The position numbers and the translations under genes are program-made. The notes below the pieces were generated by a model. That model searched no databases. It saw only the letters and a list, made by a program, of their open reading frames with translations, and was not told the DNA's origin. From Mesorhizobium hawassense (GTDB lineage Bacteria; Pseudomonadota; Alphaproteobacteria; Rhizobiales; Rhizobiaceae), in contig NZ_QMBP01000002.1 in NCBI RefSeq assembly GCF_003289945.1, positions 558,001-622,000 on the forward strand: a DNA stretch of 64,000 nt, written 5' to 3'. Shown here piece by piece: positions 58,092 through 64,000 of this stretch. Position 1 is the first letter of the stretch. Each line of letters opens with the position of its first letter.

Positions 58092-59387
58092 TCAGTGTCG
58101 GAGCCGGTCGCGCATCGCATACCACAGCATGCCGAGCACATAGAGCGGTCCGCGCAGCGCCGTGCCGCCGGGGAACGGCAGCGGCGTCAGTGTCGAGAAC
58201 AGGTCGAGCCGCGAGGCATCGCCGGTGATCGCTTCCGCCAGGAGCTTGCCCGACAGCGTCGACAGGATGACGCCCTTGCCGGAATAGCCATGCGCGAAAT
58301 AGACCTCGCCGTAATGCCCGACATGCGGCAGGCGCGACGTGGTCACCGACACCAGCCCGCCCCAGGCATGGTCGATGCGGCAGCCCCTGAGCTGCGGAAA
58401 CGTCTTTTCCATATGCGGCCGAACGAAAGCCGCGATGTCGGCCGGCGGCGAGGGCGTATAGCGCTCGCCGCCGCCGAACAGCAGGCGGCCGTCCGCCGAC
58501 ATGCGGTAGTAGTTGACGACGAACAGCGTGTCCGACACCGCGACATTTGCCGGGACGACGTTGCGCTCGCCCAGGGGCTCGGTGGCAACGATATAGTTGC
58601 CGACCGGCATGATGCGGCTGTTGACGCGCGGCTCGAGACCCTTGAGCAGCGCATCCCCGGCCAGCACCACATGCCTGGCGCGGACCGAGCCCTTGTCGGT
58701 GAACACCCGAATGGAGGGCTCGCGCTCCAGCCGCACGGCGACCGAGTTCTCGTGGATGATAACCCCCGCGCTGACCGCGGCGCGGGCGAGCCCCAGCGTG
58801 TAGTTTAGTGGATGCATGTGGCCGCCGAGCGGCTCGAAGACCGCGCCCTGATAGGGTGTGTCAACCTTCTGTCGCGCCTGAGCCGCCGAAAGGATCTCGA
58901 CATCGGTGAACTTCATCATCTTGGCGAGGCATTCGGCTTCGTCCTCGAAGTCGCGCATGTCGGAGTTGTTGACGGCGCCGACCAAATGACCGGTTAGGCG
59001 TAGGTCGCAGTCGATGGCATGGCGTTCGATGATGTCGAGCACCAGCCCGCGCGCCTCGAAGGCCAGGTCGAACAGCGCCTTCGCCCGTTCCGGCCCGAAG
59101 CTTTTGACCAGGCCCCTGGCGCCTTTGCGCAGGCCCGGGATCATCTGGCCGCCATTGCGCCCGGAGGCGCCCCAGCCGATTTTGCCGCCTTCGAGCAGCA
59201 CCACTTTCAGCCCACGCTCGGCCGCATGCAGTGCCGCCGAAAGACCGGTGCAGCCGCCACCGACGACCACCAGATCGGCCTCGACATCTGAGGCTAACTC
59301 AGGATGGTCGGGCGCCGGATTGGCGGTGGCGACATAATAGGATTTGCCGACATCGAGGCCGGAATTGAAACCTGTTGAATGAGCCAT
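58092..59387 (-). CDS. FAD-dependent oxidase, gamma-glutamylputrescine oxidase-like (PuuB-type)
   Basis: This protein has 431 residues from ATG 59387. The FAD motif VVVGGGCTGLSAALHAAERG is at about residues 42-61. DAO-fold segments GGKIGWGASGRNGGQMIPGL and the C-terminal FAHGYSGKGVILSTLSGKLL follow. PuuB oxidises gamma-glutamylputrescine to the aldehyde. The preceding gene encodes a PuuA-like glutamine synthetase homologue and the neighbouring genes a polyamine-type importer, so this role is likely. It starts 2 bp after the PuuA-like stop. Confidence 0.87.
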   Translation of the reverse strand: MAHSTGFNSGLDVGKSYYVATANPAPDHPELASDVEADLVVVGGGCTGLSAALHAAERGLKVVLLEGGKIGWGASGRNGGQMIPGLRKGARGLVKSFGPERAKALFDLAFEARGLVLDIIERHAIDCDLRLTGHLVGAVNNSDMRDFEDEAECLAKMMKFTDVEILSAAQARQKVDTPYQGAVFEPLGGHMHPLNYTLGLARAAVSAGVIIHENSVAVRLEREPSIRVFTDKGSVRARHVVLAGDALLKGLEPRVNSRIMPVGNYIVATEPLGERNVVPANVAVSDTLFVVNYYRMSADGRLLFGGGERYTPSPPADIAAFVRPHMEKTFPQLRGCRIDHAWGGLVSVTTSRLPHVGHYGEVYFAHGYSGKGVILSTLSGKLLAEAITGDASRLDLFSTLTPLPFPGGTALRGPLYVLGMLWYAMRDRLRH

Positions 59388-59389
59388 GA

Positions 59390-60760
59390 TCACACCTTGA
59401 GCAGCAGGTGGTCGCGTTCCCAGGCCGTCACGACGCTCTGGAACAGGTCGAGCTCCACGCTCTTCACGCGCAGGTAGGTCTGGAAGAAATCCTCGCCGAG
59501 CAGTGCCCGCACGGGCTCGCAGGCGGCGAAGCGATCGAGCGCCTCCTCCATGGTTTTCGGCAGCGTGCTCTTGCTCTTGTAGGCATTGCCGGATGCCTCG
59601 GCGGATCGCGCCAGCTTCTCCTCGATGCCGAGATAGCCGGCGATCAGCGAGCCGGCCATGGCCAGGTAGGGATTGGCGTCGGCCCCAGGCAACCGATTCT
59701 CGATGCGACGCGCGGCCCGGCCGCCCAGCGGCACGCGCAAGCCGCAGGAGCGGTTGTCATGCGACCATTCGATGTTGGCCGGCGCGCTGTGGTTCGGCCG
59801 GATGCGCCGGTACGAATTCACGTTGGGCGCAAACAGCGGCATGATTTCGGGGACGTATTTCTGCAGGCCACCGATGAACTGCGCGAACATTGCGCTGTCT
59901 TCACCGTCTGTACCGGCAAACAAGGGCTCGCCCGCTTCATCGACGATCGACATGTGCAGATGCATCGAGCTGCCGGCCTGCGCGGCGATTGGCTTGGCCA
60001 TGAAGGTGGCGTGCATGCCGTTGGCTTGTGCCGCCTGTCTGGCGAGGCGCTTGAACAGCAGCACCTTGTCGGCGAGCGCCAGCGGATCGCCATGCAGGAA
60101 GTTGATCTCCAGCTGCGCCGTGCCGGATTCATGGATCAGCGTCTCGAGCGGCAGCCCCGCGGCCGCCGAATGCGCGTAGATGCGCTGGATGACCGGTTCG
60201 AATTCCTCCAGCGCCTGCATGTCGTAGGGATGTTGCACGCTTTCCGGCCGGCCGTTGCGCCCGGTTGGCGCGATGATCGGGCGATCCGGATCCGGATTTG
60301 GCGCCGTCAGATAGAATTCGAGTTCCGGCGCCATCACCGCGCGCCAGCCACGCTGCTCATAAAGGTCGAGCACGGCTTTCAGCACATGGCGCGGCGAAGC
60401 CATCCACGGCCGGTCGTCCATGTGGAACGTGTCGGCGAAAACATAGGCTCTGCCGGCGCTGCCCGGCGCGAGACACAGGCTGGAAACGTCCGGCACCATG
60501 CGCATGTCCGGATCGGAATAAGCAAAGCCTTCGTCGATGGAGCCGGAATAGCGCCCGTCTATTGCGACCAGGAAGGCGCTGCTCGGCAGATAGAGCGCGC
60601 GGTCATCGAGCGACTTGAGGAACTTGGCCGCCGGCAGGGTCTTGCCGCGCAGCACGCCATTGACGTCGGGCACGAAGCACTCGACCTCGTTGATCGCATG
60701 CGTTTGCAACCAGCTTTGCGTGTCCGCGCCGGGGAATGAAGTGTTCAGATTGTCAGGCAT
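59390..60760 (-). CDS. Glutamine synthetase family protein, gamma-glutamylputrescine synthetase-like (PuuA-type)
   Basis: This 456-residue glutamine-synthetase fold enzyme has metal and glutamate-site segments APELEFYL, SGTAQLEINFLHGDPLAL, GSSMHLHMSIVD and ATP-site RIRPNHSAPANIEWSHDNRS. The lack of a regulatory adenylylation motif and the neighbouring PuuB-like gene indicate PuuA-type gamma-glutamylation of a polyamine instead of ammonia assimilation. The substrate could be putrescine or another amine. Confidence 0.87.
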   Translation of the reverse strand: MPDNLNTSFPGADTQSWLQTHAINEVECFVPDVNGVLRGKTLPAAKFLKSLDDRALYLPSSAFLVAIDGRYSGSIDEGFAYSDPDMRMVPDVSSLCLAPGSAGRAYVFADTFHMDDRPWMASPRHVLKAVLDLYEQRGWRAVMAPELEFYLTAPNPDPDRPIIAPTGRNGRPESVQHPYDMQALEEFEPVIQRIYAHSAAAGLPLETLIHESGTAQLEINFLHGDPLALADKVLLFKRLARQAAQANGMHATFMAKPIAAQAGSSMHLHMSIVDEAGEPLFAGTDGEDSAMFAQFIGGLQKYVPEIMPLFAPNVNSYRRIRPNHSAPANIEWSHDNRSCGLRVPLGGRAARRIENRLPGADANPYLAMAGSLIAGYLGIEEKLARSAEASGNAYKSKSTLPKTMEEALDRFAACEPVRALLGEDFFQTYLRVKSVELDLFQSVVTAWERDHLLLKV

Positions 60761-61148
60761 TGGTCATGTCCGTACGAAGGAGGAATCGCTTCGGCGGGCA
60801 TGTCCGTTCCGGTAGGGCGTTATCTAAGCTGCGTTATCCGAGGACGGACGCCCGCCTGATGGCCGGCCGAAAGGCCGGGTGCGGAGCGCCTTGCACCCCT
60901 TCGGTCCAGCCGTCACGAACGACATGCGAGCCGACCTTGGTCTCCTCCGCGCGCTGCAAATTCTCGAAGCGGCAGCAACGCATGATCAGCGATACCCCGC
61001 GCGCGCAAAAGAAATACCGCAGGCAAAAAACGGATGCCTTTCGCGGTATCGCTGTTTTGCAGCTTGCATGACGGGGTCTCATCAAGGTTCGGAGTTGATG
61101 GTTTGACCGATCATCGTTGCCGAAGCAAGTCCGCTTCGCTGGACCAGA
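60761..61148. other. Intergenic region upstream of the PuuA-like gene
   Basis: This 388-bp gap between the SDR gene end and the PuuA-like start has no convincing gene. It contains a hairpin at 61014-61049 (ATACCGCAGGC against GCCTTTCGCGGTAT, one internal bulge) and otherwise GC-rich sequence. It may hold a promoter for the PuuA/PuuB/DeoR genes. Confidence 0.5.
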
Positions 61149-61910
61149 TCAGCCAATGCTCTCGCCGCCATCCACCACCAGCGCCTGTCCTGTCATGAAC
61201 GATGAGCGGTCGGAGACCAGGAACAGGATGGCTTCGGCGATCTCCTCCGCGCTTGCCCAGCGCCCCATCGGGATCTTGGTGCGGACATAGTTTTCGATCG
61301 CGTCGCGCCCACCCATCTGGGCGATGAACGGCTCATTGAACGGCGTGTCGACCCAGCCGGGGCAGAGCGCGTTGATGCGCACATTGTGCCTGGCGTAGTC
61401 GAGCGACATCTGCCGGGTCATCGCCACCACGGCATGCTTGGACGTGGCATAGGCGATCATTTCGCGATCGTAGAAGACGCCGGAATTGGACGCCGTGTTG
61501 AGGATGACGCCGCCGCCTTGCGCGATCATCGCCGGCATGACGGTCTTCGCCGCGAGGAACTGCGCCCGCACGTTGATGCGCCACGAGGCATCCATGCCAT
61601 CGGTACCCACATCGGTCAGCGTGCCGCCGACCTGGATGCCGGCATGGCTGTGCAGGATGTCGATCCGGCCATGCCTGCCGAGCGTTCCCTCAATCAGCCC
61701 TTCGACGGCCTTATCATCGCCGACATCGGTGGCGATCGCCTCGGCGCGGCCGCCGGCGTCGCGGATGTCGGACGCGGTCGCCTCGCCGGTCGTCGGATCG
61801 CGGTCGGCGATGACCACGACCGCCCCTTCCCTGGCCATGATTATGGCGCCGGCGCGCCCGATCCCCGACCCAGCGCCCGTCACCACGGCGATTCGGTCTT
61901 TCAAAATCAT
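61149..61910 (-). CDS. Short-chain dehydrogenase/reductase of the polyamine operon
   Basis: This protein has 253 residues from ATG 61910. It has the coenzyme motif TGAGSGIGRAGA, NHAG-type variant HSHAGIQVGG, catalytic Ser in NTASNSGVF and Tyr-x3-Lys in YATSKHAVVAM. It starts 11 bp after the permease stop, so it belongs to the transport operon. It might oxidise or reduce an aldehyde or alcohol from polyamine breakdown; the substrate is unknown. Confidence 0.9.
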   Translation of the reverse strand: MILKDRIAVVTGAGSGIGRAGAIIMAREGAVVVIADRDPTTGEATASDIRDAGGRAEAIATDVGDDKAVEGLIEGTLGRHGRIDILHSHAGIQVGGTLTDVGTDGMDASWRINVRAQFLAAKTVMPAMIAQGGGVILNTASNSGVFYDREMIAYATSKHAVVAMTRQMSLDYARHNVRINALCPGWVDTPFNEPFIAQMGGRDAIENYVRTKIPMGRWASAEEIAEAILFLVSDRSSFMTGQALVVDGGESIG

Positions 61911-61921
61911 GGATGTGTCTT

Positions 61922-62734
61922 TCAAGGCGATGGCTTTCGCCGGCCGAGCTGCCATTGCGCGAGCAGGACGAGCAGGACCGACGCGCAGAGCACGATCGTC
62001 GCGATGGCGTTGATCTCCGGCGTCACGCCGCGCCGGATCGAGGCGAAGACATAGATCGGTAATGTCGTCTGGGCGCCGGCGACGAAGAAGGCGATGATGA
62101 AATCGTCGAAGGAGAAGGTGAAGGCGAGCAGGAATCCCGCGATCACCGCCGGCATGATCTGCGGCAGCACGATCGAGCGGAATGTCGTCAGCGGCGTCGC
62201 GTAGAGATCGCTCGAGGCCTCGACCAGATTGCGGTCGAGACTCGCGAGCCGCGTGCCGACGATCATCGTCACCAGCGCCATGGAAAACAGGCCGTGCGCG
62301 GCGATGATCGAGCCGTAGCCGAGCGAAAGCCGTGGCGGCTGGTCGGTCGGCCACAACTCAGCCAGGAACGGATTGACGACGGCGAAGAGCTGCACCAGCG
62401 CGACAAGCGTCGAGATGCCGATGACGACGCCCGGAACGACGATCGCCGCACCCAGAAGCGCGTCGAAGAGAGCCCGCGTCCGGGCGCCGACGCGCTGCAG
62501 CCCGAGCGCCGCGGCCGTGCCGCAGAACGCCGCAAGAAGCGCACTGGTGGTGGCGATGAAGAGGCTGTTCTTCAGCGCCTCGACCAGGAAGGGATTGGAC
62601 AGCGCCTTGCCATACCATTGCACCGAGAAGCCGGTGAACTCGCTGGCATGATGGCCGGCATTGAAGGAGAACAGCACGACCAGCGCGATCGGCAGATAGA
62701 GGAAGGCAAAGACGGCAACGACGAAGGCGCGCAT
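61922..62734 (-). CDS. Polyamine-type ABC importer permease (PotC/PotI-like)
   Basis: This 270-residue permease has about six membrane segments, starting RAFVVAVFAFLYLPIALVVLFSFN, with the PotC-type FTGFSVQWYGKAL and the EAA loop LVEASSDLYATPLTTFRSIVLP. It shares one base with the end of the upstream permease gene. It pairs with the PotB-like protein for putrescine/spermidine-type uptake. Confidence 0.92.
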   Translation of the reverse strand: MRAFVVAVFAFLYLPIALVVLFSFNAGHHASEFTGFSVQWYGKALSNPFLVEALKNSLFIATTSALLAAFCGTAAALGLQRVGARTRALFDALLGAAIVVPGVVIGISTLVALVQLFAVVNPFLAELWPTDQPPRLSLGYGSIIAAHGLFSMALVTMIVGTRLASLDRNLVEASSDLYATPLTTFRSIVLPQIMPAVIAGFLLAFTFSFDDFIIAFFVAGAQTTLPIYVFASIRRGVTPEINAIATIVLCASVLLVLLAQWQLGRRKPSP

Positions 62735-63597
62735 CAGATGAGGTCCACCCGGCGTGCGCCCGACAACCGGGTCGAGATGCGGTTGGCGACGATCAGCACC
62801 ACGACCGAGACCAGCACCAATGTGATGGCGATGGCCGATCCGAACGGCCAGTTGCGCGACTGCAGGAAGAGATCGACCAGCGCGTTACCGATGAAGAACA
62901 CCTTGCCGCCGCCGAGCAGTGTCGGGATCAGATATTCGCCCAGCAGCAGGATCATCACCAGCGAGAAGCCAGTCATGACGCCGGGCAGCGACAGCCTGAG
63001 CGTCACGCCGAGGAAGGTCGACAGCGGCGTCGCGCCGAGATCGGCGGAGGCTTCCAGCAGGCGCCGATCGAGCCGTTCCAGGCTGACATAGATCGGCAGG
63101 ATCATCAGCGGCAGGTAGCCGTAGACGATGCCGAGCAACACCGCGCCCGGCGTGTTGATCAGCCTGAGATCCTCGATCCCGACATAGGCGAGCAGCGCCG
63201 GGATGCCGCGCCCGCCGAGGATGTACATCCAGGCATAGGTGCGCATCAGAAGGCTGGTCCAGAACGGGATGACGATCAGCGCGAGCAGGATCAGCCGCCA
63301 GCGCTGCGGCGCGCGCAGCGCCAGATAATAGGCGACCGGATAGGCGACGAGCAGGCAGGCCAAGGCGCCGACCGGCGCCAGCAGCATCGTGTTCCAGAAC
63401 GCGGTCGCCCGCGCCGGCAGGTTGGCATATTGCGCGAAGGTCAGTGCGGCCTGATATCCGCCCTCCGGCGCCCGCTCGCCGACGCTGAAGATGGCGATGG
63501 CGACGAAGGGCAGCACCAGGAAGACGACCAGCCACAGCGCCGCCGGGGCGAGCAGCAGCGCCGTCATGAGGTTTTTGCGAAAGAGACTGCCGCGCAT
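62734..63597 (-). CDS. Polyamine-type ABC importer permease (PotB/PotH-like)
   Basis: This protein has 287 residues from ATG 63597. It has about six membrane segments (ALLLAPAALWLVVFLVLPFV first) and the loop RRLLEASADLGATPLSTFLGVTL for ATPase contact. The ATPase gene is not in the window; it probably lies beyond the right edge, upstream of the binding-protein gene or elsewhere in the operon. Confidence 0.92.
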   Translation of the reverse strand: MRGSLFRKNLMTALLLAPAALWLVVFLVLPFVAIAIFSVGERAPEGGYQAALTFAQYANLPARATAFWNTMLLAPVGALACLLVAYPVAYYLALRAPQRWRLILLALIVIPFWTSLLMRTYAWMYILGGRGIPALLAYVGIEDLRLINTPGAVLLGIVYGYLPLMILPIYVSLERLDRRLLEASADLGATPLSTFLGVTLRLSLPGVMTGFSLVMILLLGEYLIPTLLGGGKVFFIGNALVDLFLQSRNWPFGSAIAITLVLVSVVVLIVANRISTRLSGARRVDLI

Positions 63598-63674
63598 CGG
63601 GAAAGCCGGTTGGGAGCCGGCGGACTTTCGTCCGCCGGTCGCATTGTCTTGATCGGGTTTGTCGCCGGTCTCGC

Positions 63675-64000
63675 TCAAGCCGACTTGAAGCGCGCCATCA
63701 GCTCGGCGCGGCCCGGATCGGTCAGCGTGGCCGCGGCGCCGAATTCGAGCGGCTTCAACAGATCGGCGGCCGGATAGAGGATCGGGTTGTCGAGCACTTC
63801 CTTCGGCAGCAGCGCATTGACCCGCGCATCGGTCGAGGGCGCGCCATTGGCCAGATGCTCCTTCACCGCGACCTTCGGGTTCATCAGGTAATTGAGCAAT
63901 GCATAGCCGGCCGGCTTGTTCGGCGCGTCCTTCGGGATGGCATAGAAGTCGGTCCATATCTCGCCACCTTCCTTGCCGAGCACATAGGCGATCTCGGGGA
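63675..64000 (-). CDS. Polyamine-type ABC importer binding protein (PotD/PotF-like), 5' end outside window
   Basis: The visible 108 C-terminal residues end at 63675. GGEIWTDFYAIPKDAPNKPA and AGYALLNYLMNPKVAVKEH are typical of the PotD/PotF spermidine/putrescine binding proteins. It is first of the visible leftward operon; a 77-bp gap separates it from the PotB-like gene. The ligand site cannot be judged from this fragment. Confidence 0.87.
   Translation of the reverse strand, partial: PEIAYVLGKEGGEIWTDFYAIPKDAPNKPAGYALLNYLMNPKVAVKEHLANGAPSTDARVNALLPKEVLDNPILYPAADLLKPLEFGAAATLTDPGRAELMARFKSA

Noticed and set aside
60834-61106. Open frames on both strands in the gap upstream of the PuuA-like gene
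   Set aside because: Both frames are rich in Arg/Cys/Ala typical of spurious GC-rich translation and neither has a ribosome site or a familiar motif.
61139-61153. CTGGACCAGATC near the SDR gene end resembling the TGGT-N3-ACCA operators
   Set aside because: The half-sites are only one base apart and the left half lacks TGGT; it overlaps the 3' end of a gene, so it does not fit the spacing of the other sites.
1-64000. CRISPR arrays, prophage or insertion sequences
   Set aside because: No regularly spaced repeats with unique spacers, no transposase, integrase or phage structural gene was seen; all repeats found are tandem, direct pairs or palindromic intergenic elements.

Overview
The window looks like chromosome or large-replicon DNA from an alphaproteobacterium of the order Hyphomicrobiales, most likely Mesorhizobium or a close relative. 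The reasons are the uniformly GC-rich, tightly packed genes, the rhizobial layout of the C-P lyase genes, the many ABC importers with sugar-acid and polyamine enzymes, and several families of palindromic intergenic repeats typical of this group. I assign the genus from overall resemblance only. I see no rRNA, tRNA, CRISPR array, transposase, integrase or phage gene.

Layout. 1-2.5 kb: a copper-handling operon read leftwards (DUF2946 protein, PCuAC copper chaperone, YcnI-like protein, and a CopC-CopD fusion cut by the window edge). 2.5-10.5 kb: a sugar-acid locus with an unusual double-winged-helix GntR regulator, altronate-dehydratase-type enzyme, ribose-type ABC importer and L-galactonate-type dehydrogenase. 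10.5-22.6 kb: the phosphonate locus, with phnF divergent from phnGHIJ-orf-KL, a hexapeptide acetyltransferase, a 2H phosphodiesterase and the phnCDE1E2 importer. phnM, phnN and phnP are not in the window. 22.7-30.2 kb: two divergent sugar operons (three TIM-barrel isomerases/epimerases, a Gfo/Idh/MocA oxidoreductase, an enolase-superfamily dehydratase, a FadR-type regulator and a D-2-hydroxyacid dehydrogenase). 30.2-40.1 kb: mixed single genes (secreted protein, amidase, GFA protein, SDR/TetR pair, Acg-like nitroreductase behind an FNR/FixK-like box, MFS/AraC pair, cupin, LuxR regulator, sterol-desaturase-type hydroxylase).

40.1-46 kb: a six-gene sugar ABC importer with two different ATPases and a 73-residue membrane protein. 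46.1-49.5 kb: a TetR regulator beside a UPF0261 gene, a TIM-barrel gene and a cupin; the first two correspond to the two halves of the tomato Tm-1 protein. 49.7-57.2 kb: an M24 peptidase divergent from a peptide-type ABC importer (binding protein, two permeases, two ATPases) and a frameshifted ATC-hydrolase-like gene. 57.2-64 kb: a polyamine locus (PotF/B/C-type importer, SDR, gamma-glutamylputrescine synthetase-like and oxidase-like enzymes, DeoR regulator), cut by the right edge.

The signals I find most interesting are these. (1) ATCTGGT-NNN-ACCAGAT-type palindromes recur in three separate intergenic regions (26.05/26.23, 45.98/46.16, 51.01/51.08 kb), which suggests one FadR-type regulon linking the TIM-barrel operons, the six-gene importer and the peptidase/peptide importer. 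(2) A palindromic repeat has entered the reading frame of an ABC ATPase gene at 55.2 kb without breaking it, and its twin lies 2.2 kb upstream. (3) A 2H phosphodiesterase sits in the phosphonate locus and could do the cyclic-phosphate step of the missing PhnP. (4) The split Tm-1-like gene pair lies inside a catabolic neighbourhood.
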